From Clostridia bacterium (GTDB taxonomy: Bacteria; Bacillota; Clostridia; TANB77; CAG-508): 64,000 nt of DNA. The position numbers were made by a program, and so were the translations under genes. The DNA lies in assembly GCA_017934475.1 (NCBI GenBank), contig JAGBJN010000001.1, positions 124,001-188,000 on the forward strand, in the 5' to 3' direction. Below the pieces are notes generated by a model that was given only the letters and a program-made list of their open reading frames with translations, did not search any database and was not told the DNA's origin. Positions 36,217 through 44,410 of the stretch are shown one piece after another (within the stretch, counting starts at the first letter, position 1; every line of letters begins with the position of its first letter).

Positions 36217-37086
36217 ATGGCAGCATTATTCAGTATCATTGTTACCGCATACAACTCCGGTAGTACTATTCAGGCTACTTTGGAGAGTATTGCAAAACAG
36301 ACAAACGATAACTATGAACTTGTTATCGTAAACGACGGGTCTACAGATAATACTTTGGATATCTGTAATACCTTCAAGAAAGACCACCCTAACACTCGGA
36401 TCTTAACCAAGGAAAACGGTGGTGTAGCAACTAGTCGTAGAAAAGGTGTAGAGATTGCAAATGGTGATTATGTGCTTTTCGTAGACTCTGACGATACCAT
36501 CAATCCCGATCTTATCCAGGAGCTCGTAAACACGACTACCAAGTATCACGACATTGATATCATCAGATATCAGACAAATCTGATTGATGATGAAGAGTAC
36601 AAAAACCACGAAAGATATAATTTTGTGGATGAACCTGAAACCATCCGTTCCGGCTTAGATACGCTTAAGCTTTGGACAGGTTCTACCATCAAATATGCTC
36701 TTTACTGGTTATTTGCCTTCAAGCGGGATTTGTTTTCTGTTATTCCCCTTCCGGATATCAGATGTTATGAGGATGTAGCATATATTCCTCTGCTTATCAC
36801 CTCTGCAAAAGAGATTGTCACTATCAGCTACCGTGCATACAACTACACTTGTAACAGAAGTGATTCTCTTACCAATTCTTCTGATGATGAAAATCATCGT
36901 CTCCGTGCAAAAGATTTCTATGATGCCTGTAAATTTGCAACCGAGAGCTTTGCTAAGTTACCCGGTGTTACAAAGGAAGATGTCGATTTCTTCAACAAAG
37001 ATTATGATCGCAGGCTTAAAGGATTTTATCAGGGCATTCCTGATAATTTGAAGTCCGAATTTACTTCTATGTACGGAATCGAGTAA
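36217..37086 (+). CDS. Family 2 glycosyltransferase, compositionally foreign
   Basis: The 289-residue GT-A protein begins FSIIVTAYNSGSTIQATL, has VIVNDGSTDNTLDIC (about 36), the metal-binding FVDSDDTINPD (about 87) and CYEDVAYIPLL (about 185), which provides the candidate base. It transfers a sugar to a surface or lipid acceptor, unspecified. Codon use (ATC, GAC, AAC, ACC, CGT common) is clearly richer in C than in the flanking genes, indicating recent acquisition. It has its own promoter and terminator and no partner polysaccharide genes. Confidence 0.88.
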   Translation: MAALFSIIVTAYNSGSTIQATLESIAKQTNDNYELVIVNDGSTDNTLDICNTFKKDHPNTRILTKENGGVATSRRKGVEIANGDYVLFVDSDDTINPDLIQELVNTTTKYHDIDIIRYQTNLIDDEEYKNHERYNFVDEPETIRSGLDTLKLWTGSTIKYALYWLFAFKRDLFSVIPLPDIRCYEDVAYIPLLITSAKEIVTISYRAYNYTCNRSDSLTNSSDDENHRLRAKDFYDACKFATESFAKLPGVTKEDVDFFNKDYDRRLKGFYQGIPDNLKSEFTSMYGIE

Positions 37087-37092
37087 AACACA

Positions 37093-37120
37093 AAGAACAG
37101 TCATTGAAATGACTGTTCTT
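37093..37120 (+). terminator. Terminator of the glycosyltransferase
   Basis: AAGAACAGTCATT-GA-AATGACTGTTCTT hairpin followed by TATTTTT. Confidence 0.9.
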
Positions 37121-37142
37121 TATTTTTCCTTAATTATTATTT

Positions 37143-37490
37143 TTAATTGTTATATAACCAATCTAGTGCTGATGCTACATTATCAACATCCCAATTTGAA
37201 TCTGTTGGTGTAAAAGAAACTTCTCTAGCATTTATTGAAGTTCCACCATTTCCTTGTCCACTGCTAATTGTATCTACTTCTCCATTCAAAAAAGCATTAA
37301 TATCACCAAGTAGTTTTTCTTCTTCTCCTGCTGCAGCTTTATAGTCTCCAGCTCCTTTTTGTGCTTTTGCAATTAAACCGTTTTCTCCAAGAACTATACT
37401 TAAAGTAATACCGGCTAATATAATTAATATTATTATTGTAATAACCAAAGCTACTAATGTTATACCTTCTTGATTTTTTAACTTTCTCAT
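37143..37490 (-). CDS. Type IV pilin-like protein
   Basis: The 115-residue protein has a prepilin-type N-terminus: NQEGITLVALVITIIILIIL, with the short basic leader MRKLKNQEG before a hydrophobic helix and a Glu-poor variant of the usual G-F-T-L-x-E motif. Processed pilins assemble into surface fibres. The C-terminus ends in VASALDWLYNN, similar to VADALNELYSK in the next gene. No pilus assembly genes are in the window. Confidence 0.7.
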   Translation of the reverse strand: MRKLKNQEGITLVALVITIIILIILAGITLSIVLGENGLIAKAQKGAGDYKAAAGEEEKLLGDINAFLNGEVDTISSGQGNGGTSINAREVSFTPTDSNWDVDNVASALDWLYNN

Positions 37491-37533
37491 TTGTATCTTC
37501 TCCTTTTTTCTATACTATAAATTAAATTTCTAC

Positions 37534-38106
37534 TTATTTTCCATAAAGCCTTATATCACAATACTTAGTATTAGATGTCGTAGAGCCTGTATCATCGATG
37601 TATCCACCACCAATTACTAGCTTATGCATTCCTTGGTATTGTGATAAATCAATAAAATAACCTATCCAATCTTCTGTTAATTCATGATAAGATATTTCAG
37701 GTAATTTATCATTATCTACATTAATATACACTCCACCATGATTAGCACCTTTTTTAGCATAAAAAGTTAATGCAGAAATATTGGTTAAATCAATATCTTT
37801 TTCCCATCTATTATCTGTTTTAGTAGCTCCTCTTCCTTCAGTATTTCCAGTTATAGACAATCCCGGTGTTGAATTTACATTACCAGTTGTTATTTCTACA
37901 TTACCTACTTTAGTTCCCGATTGTAATAAAGTATTATCAAATATTATACACTCTTTTTTACTATATAATTCATTTAAAGCATCTGCAACACTTTTATTTT
38001 CAGTATATGGTATTTCTCTTGCAGTCAAAGCCGCATAAACTGTAATACTACTTGCTATAATTGCACCAATTAAAAACGCTAATATAATAGGCATATACTT
38101 TTTCAT
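37534..38106 (-). CDS. Secreted protein with VADALNELY motif, unknown function
   Basis: The 190-residue protein has an N-terminal signal or anchor (PIILAFLIGAIIASSITVYA), then VADALNELYSK (about 40-50) and a Gly/Asn/Thr-rich beta region with WEKDIDLTNISALTFYAKK, reminiscent of carbohydrate-binding or cell-surface domains. It shares the ADALNELY motif with the pilin-like gene downstream, suggesting they are co-exported. It is expressed from a promoter at 38139-38167. Confidence 0.6.
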   Translation of the reverse strand: MKKYMPIILAFLIGAIIASSITVYAALTAREIPYTENKSVADALNELYSKKECIIFDNTLLQSGTKVGNVEITTGNVNSTPGLSITGNTEGRGATKTDNRWEKDIDLTNISALTFYAKKGANHGGVYINVDNDKLPEISYHELTEDWIGYFIDLSQYQGMHKLVIGGGYIDDTGSTTSNTKYCDIRLYGK

Positions 38107-38138
38107 TTGTTTTTCCTCTCTCTTTTTTTCATAAAATA

Positions 38139-38167
38139 ATTATATATTAAAAATATTTCCTATGCAA
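38139..38167 (-). promoter_or_regulatory. Promoter of the secreted-protein operon
   Basis: On the minus strand, TTGCAT (38162-38167), 17-bp spacer, TATAAT (38139-38144). Confidence 0.65.
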
Positions 38168-38299
38168 TATTTTTAGTTTTTTTCTTTAAATTTTAATTTT
38201 ATAATGTTCATACTTATTGCAAATTGTAATTGTTGAGTAGTTTTTTATACTTTCTAAACTTTTATTTGTATTTTATAATATAATTTTATAAAAATCAAT

Positions 38300-38328
38300 A
38301 AAAACCATAACTTTTTGTTATGGTTTTT
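38300..38328 (-). terminator. Terminator of the tRNA operon
   Basis: On the minus strand, AAAAACCATAAC-AAAAA-GTTATGGTTTTT, 4 nt after the tRNA-Tyr CCA end. Confidence 0.85.
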
Positions 38329-38332
38329 ATTA

Positions 38333-38640
38333 TGGTGGGCCCTCCTGGATTCGAACCAGGGAACTCGTGCGAGACCAGATTTCTTACTACTATAGTTTTC
38401 ACTACCATTAATATGTTTGTAGTCTGGACTTTCTCTTTATCTTTTTTCAAGATACCGGGTATAAAGTCTCTACACTCGAAAATTTCTTTTCTAGCTCGGG
38501 ATTGTCATCAGCATAACCTGTTAAGAGTTCCCCGAATTAGCCCGGTGTTCATTCTACTATCACTAGTAGAAGCTGCAAATTTAGGTTTTGTTTAACCAAA
38601 GACCACAGTCTGGCGGTTTTAACCACTCACCCAAAGACCC
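38333..38640 (-). tRNA. trnY: tRNA-Tyr (GUA) split by a group I intron
   Basis: 5' exon 38605-38640 (36 nt, ending CCAGACTGT) and 3' exon 38333-38382 (starting AAATCTGG, with encoded CCA). Joined, they give an 86-nt class II tRNA: acceptor stem GGGTCTT/AGGGCCC, D arm, anticodon stem CCAGA/TCTGG around loop CTGTAAA (anticodon GTA), variable stem CTCG/CGAG and T arm CCTGG/CCAGG. All stems pair. The intron lies between U35 and A36. The downstream terminator and the upstream tRNA-Met show a two-tRNA operon. Confidence 0.92.
38383..38604 (-). ncRNA. Group I intron within tRNA-Tyr
   Basis: The 222-nt insert has group I features: the 5' exon ends in U and the intron ends in G; P1 pairs CCAGAC with GTCTTTGG; core elements include AATTCGGGG (P-like), CAATCCCGAGC (Q-like), GTAGAGACTTTA (R-like) and GAGAAAGTCCAGAC (S-like). 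P7 forms from GACTTT and AAAGTC. No endonuclease ORF is present. It is compact, like cyanobacterial tRNA introns. It is presumably self-splicing. Confidence 0.88.
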
Positions 38641-38654
38641 ATAAAAAATTAAAA

Positions 38655-38731
38655 TGGTGCTCCCTCAAGGATTCGAACCTTGGACCCACCGGTTATGAGC
38701 CGGTTGCTCTGACCAACTGAGCTAAGGGAGC
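38655..38731 (-). tRNA. trnM: tRNA-Met (CAU)
   Basis: A 77-nt tRNA with acceptor GCTCCCT/AGGGAGC, anticodon stem CCGG around CTCATAA (anticodon CAT), T arm CAAGG/CCTTG and encoded CCA. Probably elongator Met; an Ile2 tRNA with lysidine at C34 cannot be excluded. It shares a promoter with tRNA-Tyr. Confidence 0.9.
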
Positions 38732-38760
38732 ATTTTTGTTTTTTTCCTACTGCATTTTCG

Positions 38761-38789
38761 ATTATACAAAATTTTATCTATAATGTCAA
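38761..38789 (-). promoter_or_regulatory. Promoter of the tRNA-Met/tRNA-Tyr operon
   Basis: On the minus strand a fully consensus promoter: TTGACA (38784-38789), 17-bp spacer, TATAAT (38761-38766). Confidence 0.9.
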
Positions 38790-38826
38790 TAGAAAATTTA
38801 TAATTTTTTTATTTTTTATTTAAATG

Positions 38827-38855
38827 TAAATCAGAAAGGAAAATCCTTTCTGATT
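38827..38855 (-). terminator. Terminator of the 38867 gene
   Basis: AAATCAGAAAGGA-TTT-TCCTTTCTGATTT hairpin 12 nt after the stop codon. Confidence 0.8.
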
Positions 38856-38866
38856 TACCCTTATAT

Positions 38867-39718
38867 TTACTTGTTTTCTTCGCTTCTACCCTCAGGTAAT
38901 GCTGGAACATCAAGTACAACTCTAATTTTGAATACATATCTAAGTGCTCTACCAACTTTACTTTCTTTGATTTTAGACCATAGAGATTGTTTAACTTCAA
39001 ATCTTGTATCTTCAAGATATTGTGCATTTTCGTCAACAACTGGTGCCTCTGTAACTGCTTCTTCCATTGGAATCTCTTTTGGTTCTTCTTCAATAACTGG
39101 TGCTGGAATAAGTTTAAGTGCTTCAGCAATTTCTATTCCAATATAACTTAATGCTTTTGATCTATCTTCAATTCTTTCCATATCTATTTCAATATGAAGA
39201 TTTGACTCTAAGTTAGCAATTTTTGCATTAACTATTTTTAATGCATCTTGGTATTCTTCTGCTTCTTTATCCTCTGCTTTTCCGATTAATTCTAAAGTTT
39301 CAATTATATCTCCAGGTATTTTTCCTTCTGCTTCTTTTATAGTTTGTTTCCAGCCTGTTTCACCTTCAACAATTGTATCTAAAACTTCTTTAAGTTTTCC
39401 TGCCATACCAATATTTGCTTCTCTTTGTCTAATTAAGTCCTCAATTTGTTTTGTATTCTCTTCAAATTGGTTTGTAGCATATTCTACTAAATCATAGCAT
39501 GCTTTGTATACTGCTGGTGGAAAGTTCTTCTTCTTTGGATATTCTATTAAATATGTTTTTACAGATTCTATTAGATCTTTGAAAAACGCATCATCTTCTA
39601 ATTCAACTATTTGCTTTTTACTTTTTGGATTAATTAATTTTTCTACCTTATCGATATTTGATAATATTTTTTCTTCTGTGATTACCATTTTCACATTTAC
39701 TATGCCAGATTTAGACAT
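38867..39718 (-). CDS. Acidic helical protein, unknown function
   Basis: The 283-residue protein is rich in Glu, Lys and Ile and appears helical, with no membrane segment or cysteine-rich motif. A central heptad-like region (about 85-190) could form a coiled coil. The C-terminus holds an acidic linker (EEEPKEIPMEEAVTEAP) then basic WSKIKESKVGRALRYVFK. No family is recognised. AGGAGG precedes the start. It is a single-gene unit with a terminator. Confidence 0.6.
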   Translation of the reverse strand: MSKSGIVNVKMVITEEKILSNIDKVEKLINPKSKKQIVELEDDAFFKDLIESVKTYLIEYPKKKNFPPAVYKACYDLVEYATNQFEENTKQIEDLIRQREANIGMAGKLKEVLDTIVEGETGWKQTIKEAEGKIPGDIIETLELIGKAEDKEAEEYQDALKIVNAKIANLESNLHIEIDMERIEDRSKALSYIGIEIAEALKLIPAPVIEEEPKEIPMEEAVTEAPVVDENAQYLEDTRFEVKQSLWSKIKESKVGRALRYVFKIRVVLDVPALPEGRSEENK

Positions 39719-39879
39719 TGTAAATTTCCTCCTTTTCCTGTGTTTACTTCATTTTTCTGCTTTATATTACATTATGTACTATTTTTTCTTTTTTTATTAT
39801 ACCCATTTTAATACAAAAATATTTCATATGTCAATACCTAAATTGTTATTTCCGTAAATATTTTTCAATTTTTTTATTT

Positions 39880-41721
39880 TTAATTATTTTTATTTATTTC
39901 GACATATCTTTTAATTTTCATAGTTGTCGTTTTTTCAAACTCATCTTTTTTGATTTCTAATTTTTTTATTGCTTTATAAGATGTAAGCTTATGATTTACT
40001 TCTTTTATTCTATTCCAAATAACATCATACACCTCGTTATCTGTTAATTCATTTTTACTAAGTTCTGTTTTAATTTCATCGTAATTAGGAATAACTTTTA
40101 CAGTTATAAGAAGTTCTTTTTCTCCTTCTACTTCTTTTCCATAAACCATACATTCTTTTATTTCTTTTACTTCTCCAAGCATTAGTTCTATTTCTTCAGG
40201 GTATATATTTTTTCCATTTTGAGTAACAATAACGTTTTTTGTTCTTCCTGTTATATATAAGAATCCATCTTCATCTAAATAACCAACATCCCCTGAATGG
40301 AACCATCTATCACCATGTTCATCAATCTCAATTGCAGCATCTGTTGCTTCTTTATCCTCATAATATCCTATCATTAAGGTTTCGCTTTTAATTAAGATCT
40401 CACCTTCGCCTTTTTCGTTTGGATTATCAATTTTAATTGTTGCACAATTTACTGCTTTTCCTGCTGATCCAACTCTTGCATCAAATTCTGGAGTAAGGGC
40501 TGAAATTGGAGCTGTCTCTGTTAATCCATAGCCTTGTAAGAAACATACTCCTATGTTCTGAAGCCATTTTCCAACTTTTGGATCAATTGGTGCTGCGGCA
40601 GAAACTATAATTCTAACATTTCCACCTAAATTTTCATATATATCATTAAATACTTTTCTTTTTACATCTACACCAATTGTTTTTAATCCATTTGTTACAT
40701 GAATCATAGAATTTACAAGTCCTGTTTTTTTACTTTTTTCTATTGTTTTATTTATTTTTTTGTAAATACTTTCTATTAAAAGTGGAACAGCAATAATAGC
40801 TGTTGGTTTTGTTTCTTGTAAATCGGGAACTATGTATTTTAATCCTTGACATACAGCAATAGATGCTCCCCAAGCAAAAGGAAGTAAAAATCCTATTGAA
40901 GATTCATATGTATGATGAAGTGGTAATACAGAAAACCATCTATCTGTCGTTTCTATATATACATATGTACTTACCGCATTTATATTTTCAGCTAAATTTC
41001 TATTGTTTATCATTACTCCCTTTGAATTAGAGGTTGTTCCAGATGTAAATATAAGAACTTTAAATTCTTCAGGATCAATTTCAATTTCCATAAAAGATTC
41101 ATCGCCGTTTTTTATTAATCTTTTTCCTTCATTTATAATAGTATTCATACCAATATGTTTACCATCTAGGTCATCATCACTATTCATTTGAATAAAATAT
41201 TTTACTTCAGGCAATTTTTCTTCTACCTTTTTTATTAAATCTTTTTTCTTGCTTGAATATATAACAGCTGTTGCTCTTGCCCTTTTAATTACATTTTCTA
41301 ATTCATTAGCTGGTAACTCTTTATCAACAGGAACAGCAATTCCAACTCCGCAAAGCATTGCCATATATGAAACATACCAATGATAAGTGTTTTCACCAAT
41401 TATCACTATTCTTTCATCTTTTAAATTATATTTTTTTGTTAAAGCGGTTCCAAAAGCAATTACATCATCTGTAAATTCTTTATATGTTATTTGAACAAAT
41501 TCTCCTTTTGGATTGAATTTTTGTAGCATAAATACTTTATTTTTATATTTTTCTCTGCTTCTTACAAAAACCTCTTTAATTGTTTTATAGTTAGTTTTTT
41601 CATATATTTTATTTTTTTCCTTTGTTACTGATTTCTTTAAATCATCAATATTTTCTGCATTTTCCATTTTAATTTTTTTAAATTTAAAATTAGGTACCTT
41701 AAATTCGTTTAATCTTCTCAT
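39880..41721 (-). CDS. Long-chain acyl-CoA synthetase (AMP-binding enzyme)
   Basis: The 613-residue ANL-family enzyme has FTSGTTSNSKGVM (AMP/P-loop, about 230), the YGLTETAPISAL motif (about 410) and HSGDVGYLDEDGFLYITGR (about 485) with the C-terminal hinge and lysine region. It activates fatty acids to acyl-CoA via acyl-AMP. It lies 3 nt downstream of a TetR regulator gene on the same strand, so the regulator probably senses fatty acyl compounds, as FadR-like TetR proteins do. Confidence 0.9.
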   Translation of the reverse strand: MRRLNEFKVPNFKFKKIKMENAENIDDLKKSVTKEKNKIYEKTNYKTIKEVFVRSREKYKNKVFMLQKFNPKGEFVQITYKEFTDDVIAFGTALTKKYNLKDERIVIIGENTYHWYVSYMAMLCGVGIAVPVDKELPANELENVIKRARATAVIYSSKKKDLIKKVEEKLPEVKYFIQMNSDDDLDGKHIGMNTIINEGKRLIKNGDESFMEIEIDPEEFKVLIFTSGTTSNSKGVMINNRNLAENINAVSTYVYIETTDRWFSVLPLHHTYESSIGFLLPFAWGASIAVCQGLKYIVPDLQETKPTAIIAVPLLIESIYKKINKTIEKSKKTGLVNSMIHVTNGLKTIGVDVKRKVFNDIYENLGGNVRIIVSAAAPIDPKVGKWLQNIGVCFLQGYGLTETAPISALTPEFDARVGSAGKAVNCATIKIDNPNEKGEGEILIKSETLMIGYYEDKEATDAAIEIDEHGDRWFHSGDVGYLDEDGFLYITGRTKNVIVTQNGKNIYPEEIELMLGEVKEIKECMVYGKEVEGEKELLITVKVIPNYDEIKTELSKNELTDNEVYDVIWNRIKEVNHKLTSYKAIKKLEIKKDEFEKTTTMKIKRYVEINKNN

Positions 41722-41724
41722 TTT

Positions 41725-42300
41725 TTACTCCTTTGCTATTTGTAGTCTTCTTATAAATGTTTTTTCTATTTCTTTATATAAGTCCATAACTTCTATATTT
41801 TTATCTGTTCTCATTTTATATATAAGGCTCGAACAAACAAATCCGAAAATACCAGATGCAATAACATTAGCATCCGAATTTATAATTTCCCCTCTTTGTA
41901 TTCCTTCTTCTACTATTTTCTGAACCATTTCAATATATTCAAACATATATTTTTGACATATTTTTGCCCTTGCAGAAGTTCCCCATATTTCAGATAAAAC
42001 CATTGTCATAAAGTTTTCATACTTAACTAAAATTTTTATTTCAATTAATACAATCGCTCTTATTTTATCTAATGAGTTATTTAGACCTTCAGTTTTTATT
42101 TCTATACTATTTTTTAATAATTTAACTCCTTCTTCTACAAGAAACTCAAATATTTCCTCCTTACTAGAAAAATGATAATACAATGTTCCTTTAGCCACAC
42201 CTACAACAGATGTAATCTCTTCAATGCTTGTTGCATCATATCCTTTTTCAGCAAATAATTTCATAGAAGTTTCAAAAATTTTTCTCTTCGTTTTATTCAC
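41725..42300 (-). CDS. TetR-family transcriptional regulator
   Basis: The 191-residue protein begins with the TetR helix-turn-helix: KIFETSMKLFAEKGYDATS followed by EEITSVVGVAKGTLYYHF, then a helical ligand-binding domain. It is encoded directly upstream of, and likely co-transcribed with, the acyl-CoA synthetase gene. It probably represses that operon; the ligand is unknown. Confidence 0.9.
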   Translation of the reverse strand: MNKTKRKIFETSMKLFAEKGYDATSIEEITSVVGVAKGTLYYHFSSKEEIFEFLVEEGVKLLKNSIEIKTEGLNNSLDKIRAIVLIEIKILVKYENFMTMVLSEIWGTSARAKICQKYMFEYIEMVQKIVEEGIQRGEIINSDANVIASGIFGFVCSSLIYKMRTDKNIEVMDLYKEIEKTFIRRLQIAKE

Positions 42301-42402
42301 TATAACACCTCATATTATAATTAACATCTTTATTATTATACAATTTTATTCATTTTTTTTCAATACTATTTTCTTTTTTGACTACCTATTCATATGTAAT
42401 CA

Positions 42403-42428
42403 AAAAAGAGCAACTTTATTGCCCTTTT
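42403..42428 (-). terminator. Terminator of mreB
   Basis: AAGGGCAA-TAAAG-TTGCTCTT on the minus strand followed by TTTT, 4 nt after the mreB stop codon. Confidence 0.8.
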
Positions 42429-42431
42429 TAT

Positions 42432-43445
42432 TTATTTTCTTTTTTTACCATCTAATTTATCCAAATTATCTAGTGCTTTTCCAGTTCCAAGTGCTACACA
42501 TGATTCAGTATCTTGCGCTATCATAACTGTTATTCCTGTTTTTTCTTGTAATAATTTATCTAATCCATTTACTAAACATCCTCCACCTGTCATATATATT
42601 CCTTTATCACTAATATCTGCTGCAAGCTCTGGTGGTGTTTTTTCTAATACAGCATGAACCGCATCTACAATCATCATTGCAGGTTCATATAAAGCTTCTA
42701 ACATTTCGCTTGATTTTATTGTTATTGTTTTTGGAAGTCCAGATGCTAAATCCCTACCTCTTATTTCCATTTCATTATCTTGAACTTTTGGGAAAACACA
42801 TCCTACATTTATTTTCAAATCTTCTGCTGTTCTTTCTCCTATTATCATATTGTATTTTCTTTTTATATATTTAACTATATATTCGTCAAATTTATCTCCA
42901 GCAACTTTAAGTGATGAACTAACTACACTTCCTCCTAATGATATTACAGCTATATCTGTTGTTCCACCACCAATATCAACAACCATATTTCCACAAGGTT
43001 TTGATATATCTATCCCTGCTCCAATTGCTGCTGCTATTGGTTCCTCTATTAAGTATACTTTTCTTGCTCCTGCTTGAGAAGCAGCGTCTATAACTGCCTT
43101 TTTTTCAACTTCTGTAACCTGTGATGGAATGCATATCATAATTCTAGGTGCAAATATAAATCTTCCACATACTTTATTTATAAAATATTTAAGCATTTTT
43201 TCTGTTTCTGTATAACTAGATATAACTCCTTCTCTTAAAGGTCTGGTTGCTACAATATTTCCTGGTGTTCTACCAAGCATTCTTCTTGCTTCTTTTCCAA
43301 CTGCAAGAACATTACCTGTATTATTATCCACTGCAACAACAGATGGTTCACGAAGTACTATTCCTTTACCTTTTACATATGCTATAACTGTAGCTGTGCC
43401 TAAATCTATTCCTATATCTTGCCCAAGTCCAAACATAATTTGCAT
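42432..43445 (-). CDS. mreB: Rod shape-determining protein MreB family (MreB/Mbl)
   Basis: The 337-residue actin-like ATPase begins DIGIDLGTATVIAYVKGKG (phosphate 1), has VVDIGGGTTDIAVISLGG (phosphate 2, about 160) and IYMTGGGCLVNGLDKLL (adenosine motif, about 290). MreB filaments guide lateral wall synthesis. No mreC/mreD follow, so it is a stand-alone copy of the Mbl/MreB kind. The start follows GGAAG after a promoter region that is AT-rich. Confidence 0.93.
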   Translation of the reverse strand: MQIMFGLGQDIGIDLGTATVIAYVKGKGIVLREPSVVAVDNNTGNVLAVGKEARRMLGRTPGNIVATRPLREGVISSYTETEKMLKYFINKVCGRFIFAPRIMICIPSQVTEVEKKAVIDAASQAGARKVYLIEEPIAAAIGAGIDISKPCGNMVVDIGGGTTDIAVISLGGSVVSSSLKVAGDKFDEYIVKYIKRKYNMIIGERTAEDLKINVGCVFPKVQDNEMEIRGRDLASGLPKTITIKSSEMLEALYEPAMMIVDAVHAVLEKTPPELAADISDKGIYMTGGGCLVNGLDKLLQEKTGITVMIAQDTESCVALGTGKALDNLDKLDGKKRK

Positions 43446-43572
43446 CTTCCTTTCAATATCTAGTCTTTACATTTTATTTCATTTTTATTACAAATCTGTT
43501 GCAATTATATTACGAATATAAAAAAATAGCAATGGTATTTTTTATTTTTTTTATTTAATTATATAGATAATA

Positions 43573-43603
43573 AAAGAAAGCAATAAAAAACTGCTTTCTC
43601 TTT
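43573..43603 (-). terminator. Terminator of lexA
   Basis: AGAAAGCA-GTTTTTTAT-TGCTTTCT on the minus strand, followed by TTTTAT, 17 nt after the lexA stop. Confidence 0.75.
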
Positions 43604-43619
43604 ATCATAATTTAATTAA

Positions 43620-44282
43620 TTATCTCATTTTTCTGAATACACCTATTACTTTACCTAAAATAGAACAATTAGGAACAATTATTGGATCCATTGTGCTATT
43701 TTCTGGTTGTAATCTAATATGATCCTTTTCTTTGTAGAATGTTTTAACTGTTGCTTCATCATCTATTAATGCAACAACTATTTGTCCATTTTCTGCTGTG
43801 TTTTGTTTTCTAACTAATATATAATCTCCATCAAGTATTCCTGCTTCAATCATACTTTCTCCACGTACTGTAAGCATAAAACTTTCACTGTTTCCAACAA
43901 AATCAATTGGAATAGGAAATGTATCTGTAATGTTTTCTACTGCAAGTATTGGTGCACCTGCTGTTATTTTGCCAACAACTGGAACATCTACCATTTCCTT
44001 ACCAGTATAGAATGATTTATCTTCTTTCTTTTTAGGAGCATTATTATCTGCACCTTTTAATAGACGAAGTGTTCTTCCTTTTTGATCTTCTTTTTTAATA
44101 TAACCTTTTGAAGCAAGTTTAGCAAGATATCCATGAACAGTTGCTGTTGAACTTAGTCCCACTGCTTTTCCTATTTCTCTAACTGATGGTGGATAGCCAT
44201 TTGTCTCTACTTGTTTTTCAATAAATTTTAATATTGCTTTTTCTCTTTTATTTAACTCTGTAGAATCTTTTTTTTCTCTCAT
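43620..44282 (-). CDS. lexA: LexA repressor
   Basis: The 220-residue protein has an N-terminal winged helix (residues 10-75, with [18 protein letters not shown]), the self-cleavage Ala-Gly in [10 protein letters not shown] (about 113), the catalytic serine in [15 protein letters not shown] (about 150) and the lysine in EATVKTF (about 187). It controls the SOS response and is cleaved with RecA help. Its own promoter is at 44312-44340. AGGAGG precedes the start. Confidence 0.96.
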   Translation of the reverse strand: MREKKDSTELNKREKAILKFIEKQVETNGYPPSVREIGKAVGLSSTATVHGYLAKLASKGYIKKEDQKGRTLRLLKGADNNAPKKKEDKSFYTGKEMVDVPVVGKITAGAPILAVENITDTFPIPIDFVGNSESFMLTVRGESMIEAGILDGDYILVRKQNTAENGQIVVALIDDEATVKTFYKEKDHIRLQPENSTMDPIIVPNCSILGKVIGVFRKMR

Positions 44283-44311
44283 TTTGATTCCTCCTAATTT
44301 TAATTTTTTAT

Positions 44312-44340
44312 ATCATATCATACAAACAAAAGAATGTCAA
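44312..44340 (-). promoter_or_regulatory. Promoter of lexA
   Basis: On the minus strand, TTGACA (44335-44340), 17-bp spacer, TATGAT (44312-44317). A TGTCGAAC word (44369-44376) lies further upstream; whether it is a LexA operator is uncertain. Confidence 0.7.
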
Positions 44341-44410
44341 ACAAAAGTTTTAATTTTCTTAAATTTTGTTCGACATTTCTCTACATTTACGACTAAATTA
44401 TATTATTTTC

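Noticed and set aside
38320-38595. + strand ORF of 91 codons
   Set aside because: It is the complement of tRNA-Tyr and its group I intron; no ribosome site.
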